Assembly: GCF_014655595.1 (NCBI RefSeq) | Contig: NZ_BNBL01000021.1 | Coordinates: forward strand, 1-61,570 | Origin: Streptomyces griseocarneus | Lineage (GTDB): Bacteria > Actinomycetota > Actinomycetes > Streptomycetales > Streptomycetaceae | Direction of reading: 5' to 3' | Length of the DNA: 61,570 nucleotides | In this document: one piece after another, positions 54,141 to 61,503 of the stretch | Numbering within the stretch: the stretch's first letter is position 1 | Layout: every line of letters starts with the position of its first letter | Made by a program: the position numbers and the translations under genes | Notes under the pieces: generated by a model | What the model was told of the DNA's origin: nothing | The model's input: only the letters and a program-made list of their open reading frames with translations | The model's database searches: none

Positions 54141-54507
54141 GGGGATGATCGGTTTCGACAGCGGATGTCGAAGCAGGGGAAGCGTGTCGAGGAAGCGGCA
54201 ATGATCTCGTAAACCATATGTCGCAACCAATAATCGCCAACACCAAGCGCGATTCCTTCGCCCTCGCTGCCTAAGTAGCGACTCGCGAAGTGTCAGCCCG
54301 GGGCTGTTCCCGACCCGGATCCTGGCATCAGCTAGGGAACTAAACCACCAGGCCTGGCCACGGGGCCTGGTGGGAAATCAAACAGTGGCTGGGCCTGTCG
54401 GAGACTTGTTCGCGTGATCTCCGGGGCCGAGAAAATCGCAGCGAACTGCACACGGAGAAGCCCTGATTCTGCACCGTTGGACGCGGGTTCGATTCCCGCC
54501 ATCTCCA
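54141..54507 (+). ncRNA. ssrA: tmRNA
   Basis: A 367-base transfer-messenger RNA. The 5' GGGGAUG pairs with 3' CAUCUCC (one G-U) to form the acceptor stem, a discriminator A is at 54507 and the T arm has GCGGG-TTCGATT-CCCGC. The conserved GGTTTCGACAG near the 5' end is typical. The 3' CCA is not encoded (the bases after A54507 are CTC), so it must be added after transcription. The internal reading frame is annotated separately. SmpB precedes it and a strong hairpin follows. Confidence 0.95.
54236..54274 (+). other. ssrA: tmRNA proteolysis-tag reading frame
   Basis: Codons from 54236 read ANTKRDSFALAA and end at TAA (54272-54274). The first Ala codon may be the resume codon or lie just before it. 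The tag ends in the ALAA degradation signal for ClpXP/ClpAP. It is shorter than the Streptomyces tag I remember (ANTKRDSSQQAFALAA), lacking about four residues in the middle. Confidence 0.85.
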
Positions 54508-54523
54508 CTCATCCCATGTGAGG

Positions 54524-54559
54524 CGAAGGCCCCACCGCCGAAAGGCGGTGGGGCCTTCG
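54524..54559 (+). terminator. Terminator of ssrA
   Basis: A perfect 16-bp stem (54524-54539 with 54544-54559) closed by a GAAA tetraloop, starting 17 bases after the mature tmRNA end. It is the strongest intrinsic-looking hairpin in the window. Confidence 0.92.
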
Positions 54560-54627
54560 TCGTGTCCACGGCCCTCCGGGAGCAACCGCACGCCCGGCCC
54601 GGCCCTCTTACAGGAGGACCGAAGGGG

Positions 54628-55809
54628 GTGGTCCGGGTGAACTGGACACGGACGGCGGTCGCCGCGCCGGCCATGGTCGCGCTGTGGCTGGGCGCGGTCC
54701 CGGCCGCGACGGCCGACGACGGACCGGGCGGGGTGCAGCTGCTGCTCAACGGCGCCTTCGACAACCGCCCCGGCGAGCTGATCGACATCGATGTGCGGGG
54801 CGTGCGGGGCCCCGGCGAGGTCACCGTCTCCTCGCCCGTCTTCCCCCGCCCCGTGCGCCTGACCCCCTACGCCGAGGACGGCCCCGGTCATCACGGGCGG
54901 CCCGCGATCTCGATGAGCGTGGCGCCCGGTACGTACCCCCTCACCGTCCGGGCCGGCGGCCGGTGGGTGGCCGAGGACCGGGTGGAGGTCAAGGCCGCGC
55001 GGCGGCCGGAGTTCCGGGTGAGCGCGCCGGGCGAGGTGCTGCGGCCGGGGGAGCGGGTGGCCCTGTCGTTCGACGACCTCTACCCGGGGGAGCGGGGCGA
55101 CGTCTTCACGGCGGCCTCGCCGGCCTTCGGCGCGAAGGTGCGGCTGACCCATGATCCGGCCGGCAGTCACTGGAACAACCCGCGGATGTTCACCGCGCTC
55201 GTCGCCCTGCCCATGGACGTCAAGGACGGCACGTACAAGGTCGAGCTCAGCGGCCCGGACGGGCGGCGGATCGACGAGAAGCCGCTCGAGGTGCGGGCGG
55301 CCCGGCACGGCGACCACGACTACGTGGGCAGGGTGCGCGGGCCGGCGTTCTTCACCGGCCCCGGCCGGCCCGACGACGCCCGCGTCCACGGCCACCGGGT
55401 CCGGGCCGGCGGCAGCGTCAACGTGCTGTGGAGGGACTCCTCACCCGATCCGGGGGAGGAGGAGCGGCTGATGGCGACCTCGCCCGCCTTCGAGCGGCCC
55501 GTGCCGCTCCGGCGCGACGACAGCAAGGCCGGGGACGGCGACGACCCCCGCTACTACGGCCCGGCCCGCGTCCGGGCGGGCCTGGAGCCCGGCCGCTACC
55601 CCGTCACCGTCATCAGCCACCACGGCCGGGTCAAGCGCACGGGCCACCTCGTCGTCACCAACCCGGCCGCCTCCGCGGCCGCCTCCGGCAGCGACGACGA
55701 CGGCCCGGACCGCACCCTGCTGATCGCGGCCACGAGTGCCGGCCTCGCGGCGGCGTGCGCCGCGACGGGCGTCGGGCTGCTGCGGCGCCGGGCGAGGGCC
55801 GGGGCGTGA
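54628..55809 (+). CDS. Secreted protein with three tandem repeats and C-terminal membrane anchor
   Basis: A 393-residue surface protein. A signal peptide (about 1-28) is followed by three degenerate repeats of about 100-115 residues (about 30-125, 130-230, 235-340), each with a beta-rich pattern and a core S-P-x-F-x-x-x-V-R/P-L (SPVFPRPVRL, SPAFGAKVRL, SPAFERPVPL). A linker and a single C-terminal membrane helix (about 360-380) with a basic end complete it. No family is recognised. GTG 54628 is chosen after AGGAGG at 54612; GTG 54637 is possible. It may be transcribed separately from ssrA because of the terminator. Confidence 0.72.
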   Translation: MVRVNWTRTAVAAPAMVALWLGAVPAATADDGPGGVQLLLNGAFDNRPGELIDIDVRGVRGPGEVTVSSPVFPRPVRLTPYAEDGPGHHGRPAISMSVAPGTYPLTVRAGGRWVAEDRVEVKAARRPEFRVSAPGEVLRPGERVALSFDDLYPGERGDVFTAASPAFGAKVRLTHDPAGSHWNNPRMFTALVALPMDVKDGTYKVELSGPDGRRIDEKPLEVRAARHGDHDYVGRVRGPAFFTGPGRPDDARVHGHRVRAGGSVNVLWRDSSPDPGEEERLMATSPAFERPVPLRRDDSKAGDGDDPRYYGPARVRAGLEPGRYPVTVISHHGRVKRTGHLVVTNPAASAAASGSDDDGPDRTLLIAATSAGLAAACAATGVGLLRRRARAGA

Positions 55810-56013
55810 GCGCGGGCGCGTGAGGCGGCGCGGGCGCGCCGAGGGGTCCGTGCGGAGCCGACCGGCCCGGGACTTTTCGGGACCGCCCGGCCGGGGCACC
55901 CTGAGGTGCGGCGGGGGCCTCCGCCGGGCCCGGTCGCAGGACCCGGGGCAGGGGCCCCGGGAACCCGGGATTCGTCACCCCGGGAATTCGTCACCTCGTG
56001 AAAGGGGACGCGC

Positions 56014-56586
56014 ATGGCGTCGGCAGCGGCCTCCTACGACCTGCGCTTCGACGCCGGGAGGCTGTGCCTCGACCTGGTCGCCACGGCCGAGCCGGTGGAG
56101 CGCCTCGACAGCCCCCGGCGATTACGGGTCTGGCTGCTCGGCGTGGGCCTGGTGCCGCCGGGCACCCCGCTGGAGGCCGTGGACGCGGCGTGGCTCGCGC
56201 GCTTCCAGGCGGCCCGCGGCCTGCTGCACCGCGTCGTGCACGCCGAGCTCGACGGCCGGGCCGCCGACCCCGACCTGGAGCGCGTCAACGCCCTCGCCGC
56301 CACCGCGCCGCCCGCGCCGGTCGTCGTACGGACCGCCGACGGCGACCTCGTACGCGCCGTCACCGGCACCCCCGACTGCGGCGCCCTGGTGGGGCAGATC
56401 GCCCGGGACGCCGTGCAGCTGCTCACCGACCCGGCGGAGCGGGACCGGCTGCGGCGGTGCGAGGGGGACGGCTGCTCGCTGGTCTACGTCGACACCTCGC
56501 GGGGGCGGCGCCGGCGCTGGTGCTCCAGCGAGGTGTGCGGCAACCGCGAGCGGGTGGCCCGCCACCGGGCGATGAAGCGGCGGTAG
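56014..56586 (+). CDS. CGNR zinc-finger regulator (ABATE domain)
   Basis: A 190-residue protein with an N-terminal ABATE stress-response domain (about 5-135) and a C-terminal CGNR zinc finger (about 148-185): RRCEGDGCSLVYVD, then RWCSSEVCGNRERVARHR with the Cys-Gly-Asn-Arg signature. Such proteins are likely DNA-binding transcription factors. ATG at 56014 has AAGGGGA upstream. Residue 37 is encoded by TTA (56122-56124), which requires the rare bldA tRNA, so the protein is probably made mainly during development. No operon partner is clear. Confidence 0.87.
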   Translation: MASAAASYDLRFDAGRLCLDLVATAEPVERLDSPRRLRVWLLGVGLVPPGTPLEAVDAAWLARFQAARGLLHRVVHAELDGRAADPDLERVNALAATAPPAPVVVRTADGDLVRAVTGTPDCGALVGQIARDAVQLLTDPAERDRLRRCEGDGCSLVYVDTSRGRRRRWCSSEVCGNRERVARHRAMKRR

Positions 56587-56617
56587 CGCTCCCGGAGCGA
56601 ATTTCCCTCCCCGGCGG

Positions 56618-56643
56618 TGAACAGGGCGGCCCGCGCGTGCGTA
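56618..56643 (+). promoter_or_regulatory. ECF sigma-type promoter
   Basis: TGAAC (56618-56622) and CGTA (56640-56643) are separated by 17 bases, the classic AAC...CGT pattern of ECF promoters. It starts about 50 bases before the lipoprotein gene at 56695, which is followed by the sigma and anti-sigma genes, so the sigma factor may control its own cluster. Confidence 0.45.
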
Positions 56644-56694
56644 CTCATGGCCGAAAGGGGCTTCGGGCCCGCACCCGCACACCAAGGGGACGTC

Positions 56695-57306
56695 ATGACG
56701 GCACACACGCGAAGGACCGCACGACTCGGCCTGTTCGCGGTCTGCGGGGCGGTGGCGCTCGCGCTCACCGCGACGGGCTGCGGCTCGGGCGACTCCTCCG
56801 GCGCGGGCGACAAGAACACGCCGGGCCCGCAGCAGGAACAGCGGCAGGAACAGCCGAAGGAGCAACCGCAGCAGCAGCCCGACGCCGCCGGCGCCGTCGG
56901 CCTGGCCACGGCCAAGGACGCCAAGCTGGGCACCGTCGTCACCGACGCCAAGGGCTTCACCCTCTACCGCTTCGACAAGGACAAGGCCAAGCCCTCCGCC
57001 TCCAACTGCAACGGCGACTGCGCCGCCGCCTGGCCGCCCGTGACCGCCGCCGACCAGGTCTCCCTCAAGGGCATCGACAAGAGCCTCGTGGCCACCGTCA
57101 CCCGCGCCGACGGATCCAAGCAGCTGACGCTCGGCGGCTGGCCGCTCTACCGCTTCGCCAAGGACGCCAAGCCCGGCGAGACCAAGGGCCAGGGCGTCGG
57201 AGGCACCTGGTTCGCCGCCGGCCCGCAGGGCAAGAAGGCGGCCCCGTCCGGCGACTCCGGCTCCACCGGCGGCACGTCCGGCGGAACCGGCGGTTACGGC
57301 TACTGA
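56695..57306 (+). CDS. Secreted-repeat lipoprotein (COG4315 family)
   Basis: A 203-residue lipoprotein with a signal sequence and lipobox LTATGC (Cys at about residue 30). A Gln/Glu/Pro-rich spacer leads to two copies of the short secreted repeat (about 68-115: TVVTDAKGFTLYRFDKD, NCNGDCAAAWPP; and about 125-165: LGGWPLYRFAKDAKPG, GVGGTWFAAGP). The C-terminus is Gly/Ser-rich. ATG at 56695 has AAGGGGA upstream. It is followed by the sigma gene after 81 bases and is a good candidate target or partner of that sigma factor. Confidence 0.86.
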   Translation: MTAHTRRTARLGLFAVCGAVALALTATGCGSGDSSGAGDKNTPGPQQEQRQEQPKEQPQQQPDAAGAVGLATAKDAKLGTVVTDAKGFTLYRFDKDKAKPSASNCNGDCAAAWPPVTAADQVSLKGIDKSLVATVTRADGSKQLTLGGWPLYRFAKDAKPGETKGQGVGGTWFAAGPQGKKAAPSGDSGSTGGTSGGTGGYGY

Positions 57307-57387
57307 CGGCAGCGGTAACCCGCGCCCCGGGAATCTCCCCGGACCGCGCTCTCGACCCAGGGGGATGGCTTGCGCAAGGATGCCGCC

Positions 57388-57909
57388 GTGGCTGACAGGA
57401 CGCGTCCCGACGAGGACCTGATGCGGTCGCTCTACGAGGAGCACGCGGGCCCTCTGCTGGCCTTCGTGCTGCGCCTGGTGGCGGGCGACCGCCAGCGTGC
57501 CGAGGACGTCGTCCAGGAGACGCTGCTGCGCGCCTGGCGCAACGCCGACCAGCTGCGCGGGGCCGCCGGCTCCGTACGGCCGTGGCTGGTGACCGTCGCC
57601 CGGCGGATCGTCATCGACAACCACCGCAGCCGGCAGTCCCGCCCCCGCGAGGTCGACCCCGGCCCCCTGGAACTGATGCCCGCGGCCGACGAGATCGACC
57701 GGGCGCTGCGCCTGATGACCATCTCCGACGCGCTGGGCGACCTGTCCGAAGCCCACCGAGAGGCCTTGATCGAGACGTACTTCAAAGGACGTACGGTGAG
57801 CGAGGCAGCACAGGCGCTGGGCGTACCGGCCGGGACCGTCCGGTCCCGCGTCTTCTACGCACTGCGCTCCCTGAAGCTCTCGCTCGAGGAACGAGGAGTG
57901 ACGGCATGA
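57388..57909 (+). CDS. sigU: ECF RNA polymerase sigma factor (probable SigU)
   Basis: A 173-residue extracytoplasmic-function sigma factor. Region 2 (about 15-85: SLYEEHAGPLLAFVLRLV, AEDVVQETLLRAWRN, VRPWLVTVARRIVIDNHR) and region 4 (about 115-165: LSEAHREALIETYFKGRTVSEAAQALGVPAGTVRSRVFYALRSLK, in two parts) are clear, without region 1 or 3. GTG at 57388 has AAGGA 8 bases upstream; TTG at 57370 was rejected. The anti-sigma gene overlaps by 4 bases. The name SigU rests on position next to a helicase-like gene and malic enzyme, as I recall for SCO2954. Confidence 0.8.
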   Translation: MADRTRPDEDLMRSLYEEHAGPLLAFVLRLVAGDRQRAEDVVQETLLRAWRNADQLRGAAGSVRPWLVTVARRIVIDNHRSRQSRPREVDPGPLELMPAADEIDRALRLMTISDALGDLSEAHREALIETYFKGRTVSEAAQALGVPAGTVRSRVFYALRSLKLSLEERGVTA

Positions 57910-58676
57910 ACGGGCCGGCACCGGACCATGAGCACCCGCACCCGCACCGGGACGACGGGCACACCGCCGTCGGCCCCTACGCCCTGGGCGTCCTCGACGA
58001 GGCCGACGCCGCCCGCTTCGAGGAACACCTCGCCGACTGCCCCCGGTGCGCCGCCGAGCTCGACGAGCTGATGGGCCTCACCCCGCTCCTCGCCGAGCTC
58101 AAGGAGTCGACCCCCGACCCCGCCCTCCTCACCGCCCGGCCCGGCCCCGAGCTGCTGGACCGCGTGCTCGACGACGTCACCGCCACCCGCCGCGCGGGGC
58201 GCGTCCGCCGGCTGTGCCTGGTGGCCGCGGCCGTCGCGCTGATCGTCGCCGGGCCGTTCGCCGGTGCCGCGCTCACCGCACGTGACGTCCCCGACCACAG
58301 CGGTGCCAGCGCGGCCAAGCAGATGTACGAGGAGGGCGACAAGACCGGCGCCGTCGACCCCGTCACCAAGGTCGACGCGACCGTCTCGCTGCAGAACAAG
58401 CCCTGGGGCACCCATGTGGCGCTCAAGCTGGGCAACGTGAAGGGCCCCCTGGCCTGCGACCTGGTCGCCGTCGGCAGGAACGGCCAGGAGCAGACCGTCA
58501 CCACCTGGGCCGTCCCCGCCTCCGGCTACGGCCTGGACAAGGGCGACGGCTCCCCGCCCAAGTGGGGCGCCGAGCCGCTCTACACCCACGGCGGCGCCGC
58601 GTTCGAACGCGGCGACATCGCCCGATTCGAGGTCCGCACCCTCGACGGAAAGCACCTCGCGACGGTCAAGATGTGA
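57906..58676 (+). CDS. rsuA: Zinc-containing anti-sigma factor (probable RsuA)
   Basis: A 256-residue membrane anti-sigma factor. A His-rich start (DHEHPHPHRDD) is followed by the zinc anti-sigma domain with H-x3-C-x2-C (His41, Cys45, Cys48), one membrane helix (about 103-123) and an extracytoplasmic domain of about 130 residues that should sense an envelope signal. ATG at 57906 overlaps the sigma stop by 4 bases (ATGA), so the two are co-translated in balanced amounts. It holds the adjacent ECF sigma factor inactive at the membrane until the signal triggers release. Confidence 0.85.
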   Translation: MNGPAPDHEHPHPHRDDGHTAVGPYALGVLDEADAARFEEHLADCPRCAAELDELMGLTPLLAELKESTPDPALLTARPGPELLDRVLDDVTATRRAGRVRRLCLVAAAVALIVAGPFAGAALTARDVPDHSGASAAKQMYEEGDKTGAVDPVTKVDATVSLQNKPWGTHVALKLGNVKGPLACDLVAVGRNGQEQTVTTWAVPASGYGLDKGDGSPPKWGAEPLYTHGGAAFERGDIARFEVRTLDGKHLATVKM

Positions 58677-58711
58677 TCCGTCAACAGGCAACAGTCGTGG
58701 CAAACCCCTCA

Positions 58712-58785
58712 TGTCATGACAGGTGCGATCGGCCCCCTTGTTCGCGTACGGTTGACGGCTGCCCTACGCACAGCAGAAGGGGGCC
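58712..58785. promoter_or_regulatory. Palindrome and flanking inverted repeats before the HelD-like gene
   Basis: TGTCATGACA (58712-58721) is a perfect 10-bp palindrome. Beyond it, GGCCCCCTT (58731-58739) and AAGGGGGCC (58777-58785) form a 9-bp inverted repeat that brackets a TTGACG (58752-58757). The right arm touches the GTG at 58789 and includes the ribosome site, so pairing in the RNA could block translation. I cannot identify a rifamycin-associated element here. Confidence 0.4.
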
Positions 58786-58788
58786 TGG

Positions 58789-61125
58789 GTGGCCGCGCAG
58801 AACGCCACACACGCGCACGTGGCGACAGGACCGGCGATGGAACCCGACGGGGTCCGCGACCGTGAGATCGGTGCCGAACAGCACCATCTGGACCGGGTGT
58901 ACCGGCGCCTGGAGGAGAAGATCCACGAGGCGGAGTTCCTCATGGACGACGCCGCCAAACGAGGCCAGGTCGGCACGCCGGGCGCGCTCGCCGAGCGGGA
59001 CGCGCAGGTGTTCCGCGCGGGGGTGCACCTCAACCGGCTGAACAACGAGTTCGAGGACTTCCTCTTCGGCCGCATCGACCTCCTCCTCGGCAAGGACGGC
59101 AAGAAGGGCCCCGACGGCGCCTACACCTCCGTCGAGCCCGCCGACGACGCCGTGCGCGAGGACCGCGCCGAGATCGCCGAGACGCTGCACATCGGCCGCA
59201 TCGGCGTCCTCGACGCCGACTACTCCCCGCTGGTCATCGACTGGCGGGCGCCCGCCGCCGCGCCCTTCTACCGCGCCACCCCGGTGGCGCCCGGCCGGGT
59301 CGTACGCCGCCGCGTCATCCGCTCCAAGGGCCGCAAGGTCCTCGGCGTCGAGGACGACCTGCTGCGCCCCGAGCTGACCACGACGCTGGACGGCAGCGCC
59401 CTGCCGGTGGTCGGCGACGGCGCGCTGATGGCAGCCCTCGGCCAGGCCCGCAGCCACACCATGCGCGACATCGTCTCCTCCATCCAGGCCGAGCAGGACA
59501 TGGTCATCCGCGCCCCCGCCGCCTCCGTGACCGAGGTCGAGGGCGGCCCCGGCACCGGCAAGACCGCCGTGGCCCTGCACCGCGCCGCCTACCTCCTCTA
59601 CCAGGACCGCCGGCGCTACGCGGGCGGCATCCTCGTCGTCTCCCCGACCCCGCTGCTGGTCGCCTACACCGAGGGCGTGCTGCCCTCGCTCGGCGAGGAG
59701 GGCCAGGTCGCCATCCGCGCGGTCGGCTCCCTCGTGGACGGCGCCGAGGCCGACACCTACGACGAGCCCGCCATCGCCCGCATAAAGGGCTCCTCCCGCA
59801 TGCTCAAGGTGCTGCGCAAGGCGGTGCGCGGCGCCCTGGAGGTCCCCGCCGGCGGCACGGGCGCCCCCGAGCGGCTGCGCGTGGTCGCCTTCGGCGCCCG
59901 CGTGGAGCTGGGGGCCGACGAGCTCCGGCGCATCCGCGAGTCCGCCCTGGGCGGCACCGCACCGGTCAACCTGCTGCGCCCGCGCGCCCGGCGGCTGATC
60001 CTCGACGCCCTCTGGTCGAAGGCCGGCGGCCCCCGCCGCTACACCGACCCGGAGCTGGCCGCCGAGGCCCGCTCGGCGTTCGACGAGGACGTCACCACCG
60101 AGGACGTCTTCATCGACTTCCTCGAGGCCTGGTGGCCCGAGCTCACCCCGCGCCGGGTGCTGGCCTGCATGGCCGACGAGCGCCGCCTCTCGCGCTGGGC
60201 GCGCCGGGTGCTCAACCCCCGCGAAGTGCGTCAGCTGGCCCGGTCGCTCGGCCGGCTGGACGGGCAGGGCCACGGCCCGCTGTCCGTGCACGACGTGGCG
60301 CTGCTGGACGAGCTGGAGACGCTGCTGGGCGTGCCGCACCGGCCGCGGAAGCCGCGTGAGGCGGACCCGCTGGACCAGCTCACGGGGCTGGAGGAACTCA
60401 TGCCCCAGCGCGGCGAGTCGCGCCGCGAGCGGGCCGAGCGGCTGGCCCTGGAGCGCCGGGACTACGCGCACGTCATCGTCGACGAGGCGCAGGACCTCAC
60501 CCCGATGCAGTGGCGCATGGTCGGCCGCCGCGGCCGCCACGCCACCTGGACGATCGTCGGCGACGCCGCCCAGTCCTCCTGGTCCGACCCGGACGAGGCG
60601 GCCGTGGCCCGTGACGAGGCGCTGGGCACCCGTCCGCGCCGCCGCTTCCGGCTGACGGTGAACTACCGCAACCCCGCGGAGATCGCCGAGCTGGCGGCGA
60701 AGGTGCTGGCCCTGGCCATGCCGGGCATGGAGTCGCCCTCGGCCGTCCGGTCCACCGGCGTCGTGCCCCGCTTCAGCGTGGCGGGCGCCGATCTGGCCGC
60801 GTCCGTACGGGACGAGGCGCTGCACCTGCTGGGGGACGTGGAGGGCACGGTCGGCGTGGTCGTGCCGATGGGCCGGCGTGCCGAGGCGCGCGCGTGGCTG
60901 GCCGGGCTCGGCGACCGCGTGGTGGTGCTGGGCAGCCTGGAGGCGAAGGGCCTGGAGTACGACGCCACCGTCGTGGTCACGCCCGCCGAGATCGCCGACG
61001 AGTCGCCGGCGGGGCTGCGCGTGCTGTACGTGGCGCTGACCCGTGCCACGCAGCGGCTGACGGTGCTGTCGGGCGAGCGGGACGACCCGGACGAGCTGGG
61101 CGTGCCGGACCTGCTGCGCGACTGA
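58789..61125 (+). CDS. HelD/HelR-like RNA polymerase-associated UvrD-family ATPase
   Basis: A 778-residue superfamily 1 ATPase related to HelD, which binds RNA polymerase and recycles stalled complexes; the Streptomyces HelR group also protects polymerase from rifamycin. An N-terminal coiled-coil arm (about 24-85: DREIGAEQHHLDRVYRRLEEK, cut) is followed by the first ATPase motif EGGPGTGKTAVAL (about 249-261), a central insertion, Walker B VIVDEAQDLTP, VNYRNPAEIAEL and the late motif LYVALTRATQRLTVL. GTG at 58789 follows AGAAGGGGG. It is downstream of the anti-sigma gene with 112 bases between. HelR assignment is tentative, HelD family membership firm. Confidence 0.87.
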   Translation: MAAQNATHAHVATGPAMEPDGVRDREIGAEQHHLDRVYRRLEEKIHEAEFLMDDAAKRGQVGTPGALAERDAQVFRAGVHLNRLNNEFEDFLFGRIDLLLGKDGKKGPDGAYTSVEPADDAVREDRAEIAETLHIGRIGVLDADYSPLVIDWRAPAAAPFYRATPVAPGRVVRRRVIRSKGRKVLGVEDDLLRPELTTTLDGSALPVVGDGALMAALGQARSHTMRDIVSSIQAEQDMVIRAPAASVTEVEGGPGTGKTAVALHRAAYLLYQDRRRYAGGILVVSPTPLLVAYTEGVLPSLGEEGQVAIRAVGSLVDGAEADTYDEPAIARIKGSSRMLKVLRKAVRGALEVPAGGTGAPERLRVVAFGARVELGADELRRIRESALGGTAPVNLLRPRARRLILDALWSKAGGPRRYTDPELAAEARSAFDEDVTTEDVFIDFLEAWWPELTPRRVLACMADERRLSRWARRVLNPREVRQLARSLGRLDGQGHGPLSVHDVALLDELETLLGVPHRPRKPREADPLDQLTGLEELMPQRGESRRERAERLALERRDYAHVIVDEAQDLTPMQWRMVGRRGRHATWTIVGDAAQSSWSDPDEAAVARDEALGTRPRRRFRLTVNYRNPAEIAELAAKVLALAMPGMESPSAVRSTGVVPRFSVAGADLAASVRDEALHLLGDVEGTVGVVVPMGRRAEARAWLAGLGDRVVVLGSLEAKGLEYDATVVVTPAEIADESPAGLRVLYVALTRATQRLTVLSGERDDPDELGVPDLLRD

Positions 61126-61503
61126 GGGCGGCGGGCTGACGTCATGTGACCGGAATTGACGTGCCCTAAATGGAAGACGCCCTACCGGAATGACTTCCGG
61201 GAGGGGTTTGTTAGCCTGGTTACGGCACCGGCTCGATCCAAGCCCCCGGGCCCAACCTTAGTCGCTTCGAGCGACCACTTGCCGCGAGGCGAGCATGGCG
61301 GGTCGGTGTCACAGGCGTCCCGTACGGGCGTCCCTCTCCATCGGAGGGGGACGCCCGTCGGCATTTGTGGCCTTCTCGTATGTTGGAAGGACGCTTCCGG
61401 GATGCGGCGCTGGTTACCGCGTACTGGCCGGTAGGTGGGACGATCAATCATCGCGTCTTAATGAGCGCGGCAAACGAAACAGGGAAAGCAGAGGAAAGCG
61501 GCC
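61126..61503 (+). promoter_or_regulatory. 378-base region upstream of malic enzyme with several hairpins
   Basis: No gene is supported. Hairpins: CCGGAA-TGAC-TTCCGG (61185-61200), GTCGCT-TCG-AGCGAC (61261-61275), and a 15-bp stem with one G-U pair (61325-61339 with 61343-61357). A/T-rich stretches around 61200-61225 and 61440-61500 may contain promoters. The last part has GAGG before the malic enzyme ATG. Confidence 0.5.

Noticed and set aside
54038..54246. Small minus-strand frame across the tmRNA 5' half
   Set aside because: The sequence is explained by tmRNA structure.
58677..58788. Rifamycin-associated element (RAE) before the HelD-like gene
   Set aside because: I see inverted repeats, but cannot match them to the RAE consensus from memory, so I do not call one.
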